Positions 18,145 through 27,606 are shown, counted from the stretch's first letter. The stretch: 64,000 nt of DNA from Deefgea chitinilytica (GCF_016881405.1 NZ_WOFE01000011.1:34673-98672); one strand, 5' to 3'. Notes: a model not told the origin generated them from the sequence alone. Made by a program: numbers and translations.

Positions 18145-19044
18145 GTGCCTAAACGCTGGCTCGATCAGGCGGCGGGTTTGCGGCAACTGGTTACCACGCC
18201 CACCTGCCGCACGGTTAGCCTGTCTGGCGGTCGCGGCGACGCTGGAACGACTACCCTTGTTATTAATCTGGCCGCTGCGCTCGCCGAACGCGAGCGTCAA
18301 GTGGTGGTACTTGACGAATTTACGGGCTTACACAACATTCCACATCGGCTGCATTTAGCGGCAGGTTTCGAGCTTGGGCACGTTTTGCGCCGCGAAGTCA
18401 GCCTGTTTGATACGCTCATCGAAAGCCAATACGGTTTTGGCATTTTACCGATTGCCGCCCAGCCGCATTTACTTGCCAACCTCAACGAAGGTGAGCAACG
18501 TTGGCTCGCGGCTGAGTTTGAACAACTGACCGAACCCCTCGATTACTTATTGCTCGATACACGCCCAGCGATGGCACAAAATGTACCCAGCCTGTCGCTT
18601 GCCGCCGATGATGTGGTGATTGTGCTCTCAAACCGCGCCGAATCGTTAACCGATGCCTATGCCTGCATCAAACAACTCGCCACCGAGTATGCGCGGCGCG
18701 ATTTTCGAGTCTTGGTCAATCGCGTCGCCAGTTTAGGCGAAGCGATGACGCTGTTTGATCGGGTACGCGCGGTGGCGCAACAATATTTAGGTGAAGAAAT
18801 TCAGCTCAAGCTAATCGGCTATGTCCCGGAAGATGAATGGCTCAACCGCGCCACTCGACTTGGTCGCCCGGTACTTGAAGCGTTTCCCGATGCCGAAGCC
18901 AGTGCTGCCATTCGGCAGCTAGCCGATGCGATGCTAAGGTGGGTACCACCCCGCCAGTCAAACGGAACAATGGCTAGCATCATATACCGCCTGATTGAAT
19001 CATCAAAAATAGTGGCGGAGCGAATTCCACATGGCAGCCACTAA
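18145..19044 (+). CDS. flhG: FlhG/FleN-like MinD-family protein with altered P-loop
   Basis: FlhG is a MinD-type ATPase that limits flagellar number and stimulates FlhF GTPase. The 299-residue product keeps the FlhF-activating N-terminal helix: DQAAGLR at 7-13 matches the DQAxxLR motif of the family. The nucleotide site is degenerate. Residues 28-37 read GGRGDAGTTT where MinD proteins have GKGGVGKTT, so both the signature lysine (to Arg30) and the Walker A lysine (to Thr35) are replaced. The later DTRPAM segment also departs from the usual form. The GTG start has AGGAAAG upstream. The gene overlaps the MCE permease gene by 14 bases. Confidence 0.85.
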   Translation: MPKRWLDQAAGLRQLVTTPTCRTVSLSGGRGDAGTTTLVINLAAALAERERQVVVLDEFTGLHNIPHRLHLAAGFELGHVLRREVSLFDTLIESQYGFGILPIAAQPHLLANLNEGEQRWLAAEFEQLTEPLDYLLLDTRPAMAQNVPSLSLAADDVVIVLSNRAESLTDAYACIKQLATEYARRDFRVLVNRVASLGEAMTLFDRVRAVAQQYLGEEIQLKLIGYVPEDEWLNRATRLGRPVLEAFPDAEASAAIRQLADAMLRWVPPRQSNGTMASIIYRLIESSKIVAERIPHGSH

Positions 19045-20119
19045 AACGCAATTAATCCCTCCAGAAGCGCAAACACCATTTCGACTGTGCGGAGATTTAA
19101 CACTCGCCACCGTGCCTGAGCTGTGGCCGTTGATTCGCAGCACCGAATGGGCCAGCACCTGCATTGATGCCAGCGAAATTCAGCAATGCGATGGCGCTGG
19201 CGCTGCGCTCTTATTCGAACTGATCCAGCGCGGTGCGCAACTCGAAAACTTACCAGAACAAAGTCAGCGCTTACTTACGGCCCTTAATCCTGAACAAGCG
19301 CTGATTCGTGCCTCAGCCAAACCGCGTGTCAATCTAATCGCCCAAGTAGGCCAACAAACAGCAGGCATTTTTGCTGAATTTGAACGGCAAATCAGCTTCT
19401 TGGGCGCGATTGCACACGCCGTGTTCAACACCATTACGCAGCCTAAGACCTTTCGCTATCGCGATTTCTTGCAGCAATGCGAGCTGGTCGGCGCCAATGC
19501 AGTGCCGATTGTGGCACTCATTTCGATTTTATTAGGTGTGATTCTCGCCTTTCAATCGGCGATTCCAATGCGCCAATTTGGCGCGGAACTGTATGTGGCC
19601 AACTTGCTCGGGCTATCGCTAATTCGTGAACTTGGGCCGCTGGTTACTGCGATTTTACTGGCAGGCCGCTCGGGCGCAGCGTTTGCCGCTGAAATCGGCA
19701 CGATGAAAGTGAATGAAGAGGTCAACGCGCTGGTCACGTTTGGCTTTGATCCGATGCGCTTTTTAGTCTTGCCGCGCTTAATGGCAGGGGTTTTGATGGC
19801 GCCACTCCTCACCTTATTTGCCGAAGCGGTCGGTTTATTCGGCGGCGCCTTAGTGATGAAAGGCTTTGGTATTCCATTCAGCACCTTTTGGAATCAAGTC
19901 AGCACCCAAGTTGACTTGGTCGACTTTAGTACCGGCCTAGCCAAAGCAGCAATTTTTGGTTTTATCGTCGCCTCCGTCGGTTGCCTGCGTGGTCTGAATA
20001 CCGGCAACGGTGCCAGCGCCGTCGGCGCAGCAACCACGCAAGCGGTCGTGCAAACCTTGGTCTTGCTTGTCGTTGCTGACGGTTTATTTGCTGTGGTGGC
20101 TTACCACATGGGCTGGTAA
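19031..20119 (+). CDS. MlaE-family lipid ABC transporter permease with fused STAS domain
   Basis: This is the permease of an MCE-type (Mla-like) phospholipid transporter. Residues 1-90 resemble a STAS/MlaB domain (LATVPELWPLI, CIDASEIQQCDGAGAALLFELIQRG), which in E. coli is a separate protein. From about 110 the MlaE/YrbE fold follows, with five helices and the conserved ELGPLVTAILLAGRSGAAFAAEIGTMKVNEEVNAL region. It overlaps flhG and is followed two bases later by the ATPase gene. Specificity is unknown. Confidence 0.85.
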   Translation: MAATKTQLIPPEAQTPFRLCGDLTLATVPELWPLIRSTEWASTCIDASEIQQCDGAGAALLFELIQRGAQLENLPEQSQRLLTALNPEQALIRASAKPRVNLIAQVGQQTAGIFAEFERQISFLGAIAHAVFNTITQPKTFRYRDFLQQCELVGANAVPIVALISILLGVILAFQSAIPMRQFGAELYVANLLGLSLIRELGPLVTAILLAGRSGAAFAAEIGTMKVNEEVNALVTFGFDPMRFLVLPRLMAGVLMAPLLTLFAEAVGLFGGALVMKGFGIPFSTFWNQVSTQVDLVDFSTGLAKAAIFGFIVASVGCLRGLNTGNGASAVGAATTQAVVQTLVLLVVADGLFAVVAYHMGW

Positions 20120-20121
20120 TC

Positions 20122-20889
20122 ATGAGCGCGCTGATTGAAGTTCGAGATTTGAACTGCGGTTATGGCACTAGACTTATTCTAAAAGACATCAATTTTGATA
20201 TTCAGCGCGGCGAAGTCGTGGCGATTTTGGGCGGTTCAGGCTGCGGGAAATCCACCTTGCTCAAGCATCTGATTGGCCTATTTCCTCCGCTCTCGGGCAG
20301 CATAAAAATCGCAGGTATTGAGCTAGTAGGCACATCCGGCAATGAGCGTAGCGATATACTGCGTCACTTTGGTGTAATGTTTCAATCGGGAGCCTTATTT
20401 GGCTCACTCACTGTGCTTGAAAATGTCGCTCTACCGCTGGAAAGCTTTAGCCAGCTCGATGCCGCTGCGATTGATGCTTTAGCACGACTAAAATTGCGCC
20501 TAGTTGGGCTAGAGGAATTTGCCGATTACGCGCCAGCGGAATTATCGGGCGGCATGCAAAAACGAGCGGCGATTGCCCGTGCGATGGCGCTTGACCCTAA
20601 AATTTTATTCTTAGATGAGCCATCAGCAGGCCTAGACCCAATCACTTCGGCTGAACTGGATGAACTCATTCGCCGCATCGCCGAAACGCAACAAGTTACC
20701 TTTGTCGTTGTCACGCACGAACTCGCCAGCATTAATGCAATTGCCGACCGCGCCATCATGCTCGATAAATCTATGCAAAGTATTATTGCGATTGATACCC
20801 CACAAGCGCTCGCTAATTCAGAAGACATCCGAGTCAGTGGTTTTTTTAATCGCGGACAAACACCACAGAAGGCAGCTGCTAATGATTGA
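20122..20889 (+). CDS. MlaF-family ABC transporter ATPase
   Basis: ATPase subunit of the MCE transporter. The 255-residue product has Walker A GGSGCGKST (about 34-42), signature LSGGMQKRAAIARA (near 139), Walker B ILFLDEPSAGLDP, and the switch His in VVTHE. It starts two bases after the permease gene and ends 99 bp before the MCE gene; that gap contains no gene. Confidence 0.9.
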   Translation: MSALIEVRDLNCGYGTRLILKDINFDIQRGEVVAILGGSGCGKSTLLKHLIGLFPPLSGSIKIAGIELVGTSGNERSDILRHFGVMFQSGALFGSLTVLENVALPLESFSQLDAAAIDALARLKLRLVGLEEFADYAPAELSGGMQKRAAIARAMALDPKILFLDEPSAGLDPITSAELDELIRRIAETQQVTFVVVTHELASINAIADRAIMLDKSMQSIIAIDTPQALANSEDIRVSGFFNRGQTPQKAAAND

Positions 20890-20988
20890 TTTTATCGCTG
20901 TCATTCACGCAAAATAGAAGCGCAAGCTCATTTCACCAATAACTGACTCATTATAAAGAAACAAACGATGCAGGGATTACACTAAACC

Positions 20989-22032
20989 ATGGAACAAAAA
21001 TCCAACTTTCGCCTCGGCTTGTTTATCTTAGCTGCCATTTTACTGGGAGCGATTTTGATGATTGGGCTTGGCAGCGGAAAATGGTTTAACAAAACCTTCC
21101 TACTCGAGACCTACTTTGATGAGTCGGTGCAAGGACTTGATATTGGCTCAAAAGTTCGCTATCGCGGCGTCGTAGTCGGCGAAGTCAGTGCAATCACCTT
21201 TACCTATGCCCGCTATGAACAAGGGCTGCCTAGGTCAGATCGCTTGCAATTAGTTCTCGTTGAAACACGACTTTCCAGCGATATGTTTGCCAGCAAAGGT
21301 CTCTCCAATCCAACGCAAGAGACACTGGATGTTGAAATTAAAAAAGGCCTGCGAGTCAAAATTGCACCGCAAGGCCTAACTGGCACCAGCTATCTTGAAA
21401 TCGACTATCTGAATCCGCAAACCCGCCAACTGGCTTTTAACTGGACGCCAGATCATCTGTTTATCCCATCAGCCCCCAGCACCGTAGGGCAATTTGTCAA
21501 TGGCGCACAAGAGTTGATGAGCAAATTAAAACAGCTCGATTTGGAAGGTACGCTAGCGAGATTGGATCAATTACTGACGACCGCCGAACAAAAAATCGCC
21601 CCCTTACCCTTACTCAGCATTACGCAAAAAATGGACACCGTATTAGGTAATATGACGCAAATTCCAGTCAAAACAATGGCTGATGAAGCAACGAATTTAC
21701 TCATTGAAACACGGCAAACCAATCAAGCTTTGCAAACCGTCCTTAGCCAACCAGGCTGGATCAGCGCACCAGCAGACTTAGCACAAGCAGCGCAAGATGC
21801 ACGCCAGATCATCGGCAATCCCGCCATTGCCAGCGCGGTGCAGCGCATTGATCGAGTAACTCAGCGCCTGGATCGCCTCACCGCCAGCCAAGAGTCGGAA
21901 GTGGGTCAACTGATTGAAAACCTCAACAGCAGTAGCGCCAGCCTCAAATCGATCCTCGAGCAAGTTGAGCAACAACCAAGCCGACTGTTGTTTTCGCAAC
22001 CCGTTCCACCTTACGTGCCGCCCAAACCATGA
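20989..22032 (+). CDS. MCE-domain substrate-binding protein (MlaD/PqiB family)
   Basis: MCE proteins form hexameric rings that carry lipids across the periplasm. The 347-residue product has an N-terminal membrane anchor (about 9-29), one MCE domain (about 38-150, including DESVQGLDIGSKVRYRGVVVGEV and IAPQGLTGTSYLEI), and a long helical C-terminal part (about 165-340) with Gln/Asp-rich coiled-coil character. It is longer than the 183-residue E. coli MlaD, so it may form a needle or tube. The lipoprotein gene overlaps its end by four bases. Confidence 0.88.
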   Translation: MEQKSNFRLGLFILAAILLGAILMIGLGSGKWFNKTFLLETYFDESVQGLDIGSKVRYRGVVVGEVSAITFTYARYEQGLPRSDRLQLVLVETRLSSDMFASKGLSNPTQETLDVEIKKGLRVKIAPQGLTGTSYLEIDYLNPQTRQLAFNWTPDHLFIPSAPSTVGQFVNGAQELMSKLKQLDLEGTLARLDQLLTTAEQKIAPLPLLSITQKMDTVLGNMTQIPVKTMADEATNLLIETRQTNQALQTVLSQPGWISAPADLAQAAQDARQIIGNPAIASAVQRIDRVTQRLDRLTASQESEVGQLIENLNSSSASLKSILEQVEQQPSRLLFSQPVPPYVPPKP

Positions 22033-22619
22033 AAATTTATTTCAGTCTATTATTGCTGTGCACGGTCTTAGTCGGCTGCGGCTCAGCCCCCGTTCAACGG
22101 CAAGACTTTCTATTGAGCGCCGAACGCAGCGAACATAAAACCACCCTTCCCCCTATATTTGGGGTGTTACAAGTGAGTGAGCTACGAAGCAGCCGGCCTT
22201 ATAACGCGCAATCACTGATTTATAAAGAAAGCGCACAACGCTTTGTGCTAGACCCACACAATCGCTTTTTAGCGCCCCCAGCGCAGCAAATCAGCACACA
22301 AACCCGCGAACGATTATCGCGTAGCGGTTTATTTAGCGCAGTCTTACCGCAAGGCAGCACCCAAATTCCGGAGTGGAAATTAGAAGGCGAACTAATTCAG
22401 ATTTATATTGACGTTAGCGCACCAGCCAAGCCGACGGTCGTCCTCGAAATACGCTATGCTTTATCAAATGATCTTCAAACGGTACCCAAGGTATTTTTAC
22501 TGAGCAGCCGCGAAGCCATCACTGATGCCAGCCCGGAACAAGCCGTAATCGGTTTTAACCGCGCCTTAAATGCGATTTTATTGCAATTAGAAGCTTCACT
22601 GCTTGCGGCAAAGCCCTAG
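22029..22619 (+). CDS. ABC transport auxiliary lipoprotein (PqiC-like)
   Basis: A lipoprotein partner of MCE transporters, as PqiC is for PqiB. The 196-residue product has the lipobox LVGC with Cys17 and the PqiC-type order: FLLSAER, LQVSELRSSRPYNAQSLIYK, WKLEGELIQIYIDV, and a final segment ALNAILLQLEASL. The overlap with the MCE gene shows co-expression. The operon lacks an MlaC-type periplasmic carrier, so this outer-membrane lipoprotein is the likely partner. Confidence 0.82.
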   Translation: MKIYFSLLLLCTVLVGCGSAPVQRQDFLLSAERSEHKTTLPPIFGVLQVSELRSSRPYNAQSLIYKESAQRFVLDPHNRFLAPPAQQISTQTRERLSRSGLFSAVLPQGSTQIPEWKLEGELIQIYIDVSAPAKPTVVLEIRYALSNDLQTVPKVFLLSSREAITDASPEQAVIGFNRALNAILLQLEASLLAAKP

Positions 22620-22661
22620 TAGTGAGCTACACTTAAAGACGGAATTACTTAATTAACATTC

Positions 22662-23408
22662 ATGTCAGCTCATCGCGCACTTTCACTTTATCGCAACACC
22701 CAAAACAGCAGCGAAGATGATCGCGTGGAAAAGCACGCACCTTTGGTACGTAAAATCGCCTACCACATGATGAGCAAACTCCCGGCCAGTGTGGATGTCG
22801 ATGATTTAATCCAAGTCGGCCTAATCGGCCTGATGGAAGCCGCGCGCAATTTTGACCCTGACGCCGGCGTGCAGTTTGAAACTTTTGCCAGCCAACGCAT
22901 CCGTGGAGCCATGCTTGATGAACTACGGAATGCCGATTGGTTACCCCGCCAAGCGCGGCGCAATATGCGTGAAATCGAGCGCACGGTGGTGCAACTTGAG
23001 CAAACACTAAGCCGCGCCCCTTCTGAAGGCGAAGTGGCCGCCAAAATGAATATTCCCCTCGCGGAATATCAAGAAATGCTCGGCGATGCGCGTGGGCATC
23101 AATTACTGCATTATGAAGATTTTGAACAAGATGGTGACAACGACCAACTTGATCAATACGCAGCCGACAGCAGCGCGAATCCTGCAGATCTGTTTTCCGA
23201 TGATAGATTTCGTTCGCAGTTGATCGCAGGGATTGAGCTATTACCAGAGCGTGAAAAGCTGCTAATGGCGCTGTATTACGATGAAGAACTCAATTTAAAA
23301 GAAATCGGTGCCGTACTTGGTGTCTCTGAATCACGAGTTTGCCAATTACATAGTCAGGCGATTGCACGCCTACGTGGCAAGTTAAAGGATTGGCTGGCTA
23401 ATGGATAA
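22662..23408 (+). CDS. fliA: Flagellar sigma factor FliA (sigma-28)
   Basis: FliA directs transcription of late flagellar and chemotaxis genes. The 248-residue product has regions 2, 3 and 4: VRKIAYHMMSKLPASVDVDDLIQVGLIGLMEA (about 25-57), YETFASQRIRGAMLDELR-type helix 2.4, and a C-terminal helix-turn-helix (LNLKEIGAVLGVSESRVCQLHSQAI). No strong Shine-Dalgarno is visible before the ATG. It overlaps the motA/motC homologue by 8 bases. Confidence 0.94.
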   Translation: MSAHRALSLYRNTQNSSEDDRVEKHAPLVRKIAYHMMSKLPASVDVDDLIQVGLIGLMEAARNFDPDAGVQFETFASQRIRGAMLDELRNADWLPRQARRNMREIERTVVQLEQTLSRAPSEGEVAAKMNIPLAEYQEMLGDARGHQLLHYEDFEQDGDNDQLDQYAADSSANPADLFSDDRFRSQLIAGIELLPEREKLLMALYYDEELNLKEIGAVLGVSESRVCQLHSQAIARLRGKLKDWLANG

Positions 23409-24144
23409 AATCAGTGTTTTTGGCGTCATTCTCGGCATTATCGCCATCATCCTTGGGCAGTGGCTAGAAGGCGGCCACATCAATTCGCTAATTCAATTTA
23501 CGGCATTTTTAATTGTAATGGGCGGTACCGTCGGCGCTGTAATGCTACAAACGCAAACGCGGCACTTTATTGCTGGCTTGAAAATGCTCAAATGGATTTT
23601 CATTCCGCCAACGATGGATTTTAGAAAACTACTTACCACCTTAATGAATTGGGCCACCCAAGCTCGCCGCGGCGGTTTATTGGCCTTGGAAGCTTTTCTC
23701 AATAGCGAAAAAGACCCCTTCGTCAAACGGGGGCTACAAATGGTCGTGGATGGAGCCGAGCCCGAAACCATTCGCCGTGCGATGGAACTCGATATCGACG
23801 CTTACGAAGATCAAGCTCGCGCCGCCGCCAAGATCTGGGAATCTGCTGGCGGGTATTCGCCCACGTTTGGCATTTTAGGCGCGGTGCTCGGATTAATTCA
23901 CGTCATGGAAAATCTGACTGACCCCTCGAAACTTGGTGCGGGGATTGCAGTCGCGTTTGTCGCAACCATTTATGGGGTCGGTGCAGCTAATATGTTTTTC
24001 CTACCGGTTGCCAACAAACTCAAGCATTACATCATGCTCGAAGTCCGCCGCCGCGAAATGGTCGCGGAAGGCTTAGTCACGATCGCCAATGGCGAAAATC
24101 CCCGTCTATTGGAAAACAAACTCGCCGGATTTTTGCACCACTAA
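23401..24144 (+). CDS. motC: Flagellar motor stator protein, MotA/MotC family
   Basis: MotA-type protein of the proton or sodium channel that drives the flagellum. The 247-residue product has four membrane helices (two near the N-terminus and two at about 150-205), with GGYSPTFGILGAVLGLIHVMENL and VGAANMFFLPVANKLK, the family's conserved segments. Length and position after fliA match MotC. In Pseudomonas motC is followed by motD (the MotB partner), but here the next 127 bp are empty and an unrelated acyltransferase follows. Confidence 0.88.
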   Translation: MDKISVFGVILGIIAIILGQWLEGGHINSLIQFTAFLIVMGGTVGAVMLQTQTRHFIAGLKMLKWIFIPPTMDFRKLLTTLMNWATQARRGGLLALEAFLNSEKDPFVKRGLQMVVDGAEPETIRRAMELDIDAYEDQARAAAKIWESAGGYSPTFGILGAVLGLIHVMENLTDPSKLGAGIAVAFVATIYGVGAANMFFLPVANKLKHYIMLEVRRREMVAEGLVTIANGENPRLLENKLAGFLHH

Positions 24145-24158
24145 GCAGGCACCTCTAG

Positions 24159-24203
24159 GTATATTTAGCCAGCCATTGCTTATTGATGGCTAGCTACATA
24201 TAC
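24159..24203. repeat. 18-bp-arm hairpin after the flagellar block
   Basis: GTATATTTAGCCAGCCAT (24159-24176) and ATGGCTAGCTACATATAC (24186-24203) pair at 16 of 18 positions around a nine-base loop. It begins 15 bases after the motC stop, where motD would be expected. It may end transcription without a T-run, or be a repeat; its GGTATAT end recurs elsewhere. Confidence 0.6.
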
Positions 24204-24271
24204 CCTACCAACCCAGCAAATCAAACCAGCCCAGCTATAGTCAGAGTATCACCCTTTGTGAGGCCACCACC

Positions 24272-25018
24272 ATGCTCTGGCTGATTCGTTGTTTGATTCG
24301 CAGTATCGCGTTGCTTGATTTAGCCGTGTTCAGCTTGATCATGTTGTTGCTCTCTTTGCTCCCCCAATCCGTGCTGTTGCGGTTTTATCCCTGCTTATTT
24401 CATGCTTGGTGCCGTTGCTTTGTCTCGGCCTTAGGCGTTTCTATTCGTCTGCACCAACATCAGCGGCAAGCGCTGCCAGAGCACTACATTCTGATCGCAA
24501 ACCATCCATCGGCATTAGAAGACGTCGGAATTCCATCGCTGTTTGCGGTACGCAGTCTGGCAAAAATTGAGGTCAAAGATTGGTTTTTGGTCGGCAAAAT
24601 TGCAACGGCAGCAGGAACGCTCTACGTGCAAAGGGAGAACAAAGCCTCTCGCCAAACCGCGCAGGCCGAGCTCATTGCTGCGGTGCAATCTGGCGACAAT
24701 ATTGCACTCTACCCTGAAGGCGGCTGCAAAGGACGACGTATTGCAGATCGATTTTTATTTGGTGCGTTTGCCGTCTCTATCGCAACCAACACCCCTATCG
24801 TCCCAGTTTTTTTACATCACGAAGCACAAGAAATATTTGAATGGCGTCAAAAAGAAAGCCTCCCTCAAAAATTATGGGCCATTCTCACCAGCCCTAATTC
24901 TATTGTGCACTACCATGTGTTTGACCCGCTCTTTCCGAGCGATTTTGCCGACAAAGAAAGCTATTGCAGCAGCACACATCAACAGTATCTGGATTGGCAG
25001 CGGCGATTTCTTGATTAA
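24272..25018 (+). CDS. Lysophospholipid acyltransferase family protein (PlsC-like)
   Basis: The protein resembles 1-acylglycerol-3-phosphate acyltransferases, which make phosphatidic acid at the inner membrane. The 248-residue product has a hydrophobic N-terminal region (about 10-35), motif I as NHPSALED near 75-82, and a motif III-like YPEGG near 150. In motif I the residue five after the catalytic His is Glu (Asp at six), whereas PlsC has HX4D; motif III reads PEGGCKG where PlsC has PEGTR. The substrate is therefore uncertain. Confidence 0.7.
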   Translation: MLWLIRCLIRSIALLDLAVFSLIMLLLSLLPQSVLLRFYPCLFHAWCRCFVSALGVSIRLHQHQRQALPEHYILIANHPSALEDVGIPSLFAVRSLAKIEVKDWFLVGKIATAAGTLYVQRENKASRQTAQAELIAAVQSGDNIALYPEGGCKGRRIADRFLFGAFAVSIATNTPIVPVFLHHEAQEIFEWRQKESLPQKLWAILTSPNSIVHYHVFDPLFPSDFADKESYCSSTHQQYLDWQRRFLD

Positions 25019-25076
25019 TTTGATGACTTCAGCCCACAAAATAATTCATTTAGCAAACAGACAACAGGCTTGCCGT

Positions 25077-25082
25077 TATAAT
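25077..25082 (+). promoter_or_regulatory. Possible -10 element of ftsK
   Basis: TATAAT lies 31 bases before the ftsK ATG. No good -35 is seen at the expected distance, so the call rests on the -10 alone. Confidence 0.4.
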
Positions 25083-25113
25083 CGCGAAAGCTTCTCGTCT
25101 CCAGATATCCACA

Positions 25114-27522
25114 ATGCCATTATTTCGTAAAAAAAATGTTGCTAATGTCTCCACCCGCGCCGCTTTGCCTCCCGGCTTAGCAAATTTACTGCGCGAATCG
25201 TGGTGGCTAATCTTGGTTGTCGTGTTGGCTTATCTCGTACTCGTACTTTCAACCTACCATCAAGCCGACCCCGGCTGGTCACACAGCGCCACCGAAGCCA
25301 TGGTGTATAACCGCGGCGGCAGCTTTGGCGCATGGGTAGCAGATGTTTTGCTGTATATGTTTGGTTTTTCTGCGTGGTGGTGGACGGTATTTTTATTCGC
25401 TGCCATTTTGTGGGGCTATCGACGGATTGACCGCGTCGCCGAATCGCCACGTCCCGTGGTCTTCTTAGCTTGCCTTGGCTTTACCCTAATTGTTTTTTCC
25501 AGCAGTGCATTTGAAGCTTTGCGGATGCATTCGCTCAGCGCTCCTCTCCCTTACGTACCCGGTGGAATGCTTGGCTTGGCTCTTGGGAGCTGGATGACGC
25601 TCAGTTTTGGTTTTAGCGGCGCCACCCTTATTTTGATTACCACCTTTTGCTTGGGGATCTCGCTATTTACTGGTTTGTCTTGGCTTAATGTCATGGAAAA
25701 CATCGGCACCCTACTCGAGGTAACTTACCTGAATTTAGTCAATGCCATCCAAGCCGCCAAAGATCGCCGCATCGGTCGAGAAACCAAAAAAGCACGTGAT
25801 GAACAAGTGATTGCCGCCAAGCAAAAACAGGCAGACAAAGAGCCACTGATTATTGAAACGCCAACCCTCGATATTCCAGTCGCACGCCAAGTCGAAAAAC
25901 GTCTTGAACGAGAAAAAAAAGAGCTAGAAAAACAACAAGCCCAAGCCAGCAAGCTCTCAGCACAGCCTTTGCTATTTGCTGAAGACGATCTCCCTCCGAC
26001 GCCAAGCAAACGCCCAGCGGCGGCGATCGTCAATCACAATAACTCACTACCAGCTCTGGCGCTGTTAGCACCCGTAGTGGCGTCCCAAGAAACGATCAGC
26101 AAAGAAACTCTGGAATTTACCTCTCGCCTTATCGAGCGCAAATTAGCCGATTTTAATGTCGAAGTTAAAATCGTCGCAGCCTATCCCGGCCCCGTAATTA
26201 CCCGCTACGAAATCGAGCCCGCGGTTGGGGTGAAAGGCTCACAAATCGTCAACCTAATGAAAGATCTTGCCCGAGCTTTGGGTTTGGTCTCAATTCGTGT
26301 CGTTGAGACCATTCCGGGCAAAACCTATATGGGTCTTGAGCTACCGAATCCGACCCGACAAATGATTCGACTTTCAGAAATCCTATCAAGCGAGCCCTAC
26401 CACGATATGGGCAGCAAATTAACCATTGCCCTAGGTAAAGACATCACTGGCAAACCCGTCGTGACCGACCTCGGTAAAGCACCGCATATGCTAGTAGCAG
26501 GAACGACCGGCTCGGGGAAATCGGTCGGGGTGAACGCAATGATCTTGTCGCTGGTATATAAGGCGACGCCCGAAGAAGTTCGGTTTATTATGATCGACCC
26601 AAAAATGTTGGAATTGTCGATCTATGAAGGTATTCCACATTTACTCGCGCCGGTTGTCACCGATATGAAGCTCGCCGCCAACGCCTTGAATTGGTGCGTA
26701 GCGGAAATGGAGAAACGCTATCGCCTACTCAGCGCAATAGGCGTGCGTAATTTGGCCGGTTACAACCAAAAAATCAAAGAAGCTGAAAAAGCAGGGAAGC
26801 ACCTCACCAATCCATTTAGCCTGACGCCGGATGACCCTGAGCGCTTAGAACATCTACCATTTATTGTCGTGGTGGTCGATGAATTCGCCGACTTGATGAT
26901 GGTCGCTGGTAAAAAAATTGAAGAACTAATCGCTCGGTTGGCGCAAAAAGCACGGGCGGCGGGAATTCATCTGATTTTGGCGACGCAGCGACCGTCAGTG
27001 GACGTGATTACCGGCTTGATTAAAGCCAATATCCCAACGCGCCTCGCATTCCAAGTCTCCAGCAAAATCGACAGCCGCACGATTCTGGATCAAATGGGTG
27101 CCGAAGCGCTACTCGGCCAAGGTGATATGTTATTTTTACCACCTGGCTCGGGCTACCCGCAGCGAATTCATGGCGCGTTTGTCGCTGATGATGAAGTGCA
27201 TCACGTCGTTGACTACCTCAAATCACTGGGCGAGCCCAATTACATTGATGGCATCCTCAACGGTGGCTTTGAAGCCGAAGCGGCTGCAGGTGGTATTAGT
27301 ACCGGCAATGCAGACGGTAGCGAAGCCGATGCGCTGTATGACGAAGCAGTGGCCTTTGTACTTAAAACCCGCAAAGCATCCATTTCATCCGTCCAACGGC
27401 AGTTGCGCATCGGTTATAACCGCGCAGCACGCCTGATCGAGCAAATGGAACAGGCCGGATTAGTCTCTTCTATGGAAACAAATGGCAACCGGACTGTACT
27501 TGCGCCGCCAATCAGTGAATAA
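25114..27522 (+). CDS. ftsK: DNA translocase FtsK
   Basis: FtsK couples septation to chromosome segregation and activates XerCD at dif. The 802-residue product has four membrane helices in the first 190 residues, a charged linker (about 205-300), the alpha/beta motor with Walker A GTTGSGKS near 462 and Walker [11 protein letters not shown] near 587, and a C-terminal gamma winged-helix (about 740-800, [23 protein letters not shown]) that recognises KOPS. The linker is short for a gammaproteobacterial FtsK but ordinary for betaproteobacteria. A xerD gene lies at 57.7 kb. Confidence 0.96.
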   Translation: MPLFRKKNVANVSTRAALPPGLANLLRESWWLILVVVLAYLVLVLSTYHQADPGWSHSATEAMVYNRGGSFGAWVADVLLYMFGFSAWWWTVFLFAAILWGYRRIDRVAESPRPVVFLACLGFTLIVFSSSAFEALRMHSLSAPLPYVPGGMLGLALGSWMTLSFGFSGATLILITTFCLGISLFTGLSWLNVMENIGTLLEVTYLNLVNAIQAAKDRRIGRETKKARDEQVIAAKQKQADKEPLIIETPTLDIPVARQVEKRLEREKKELEKQQAQASKLSAQPLLFAEDDLPPTPSKRPAAAIVNHNNSLPALALLAPVVASQETISKETLEFTSRLIERKLADFNVEVKIVAAYPGPVITRYEIEPAVGVKGSQIVNLMKDLARALGLVSIRVVETIPGKTYMGLELPNPTRQMIRLSEILSSEPYHDMGSKLTIALGKDITGKPVVTDLGKAPHMLVAGTTGSGKSVGVNAMILSLVYKATPEEVRFIMIDPKMLELSIYEGIPHLLAPVVTDMKLAANALNWCVAEMEKRYRLLSAIGVRNLAGYNQKIKEAEKAGKHLTNPFSLTPDDPERLEHLPFIVVVVDEFADLMMVAGKKIEELIARLAQKARAAGIHLILATQRPSVDVITGLIKANIPTRLAFQVSSKIDSRTILDQMGAEALLGQGDMLFLPPGSGYPQRIHGAFVADDEVHHVVDYLKSLGEPNYIDGILNGGFEAEAAAGGISTGNADGSEADALYDEAVAFVLKTRKASISSVQRQLRIGYNRAARLIEQMEQAGLVSSMETNGNRTVLAPPISE

Positions 27523-27568
27523 TGTCGCCTGAGCATTTTTTAGAATGCAAAACGTTGCAAATCAGTCA

Positions 27569-27596
27569 CTTCAGAGACTCAAGTCTGAAGTTTTTT
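27569..27596 (+). terminator. Terminator after ftsK
   Basis: CTTCAGA (27569-27575) pairs with TCTGAAG (27584-27590), followed by six T. It lies 47 bases after the ftsK stop and before the rpmB promoter. Confidence 0.85.
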
Positions 27597-27606
27597 ATCA
27601 AAGAAC

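Noticed and set aside
18102..18152. Short plus-strand frame with ATG overlapping the flhF stop
   Set aside because: Only 16 codons and it ends inside the flhG start; better explained as leader sequence.
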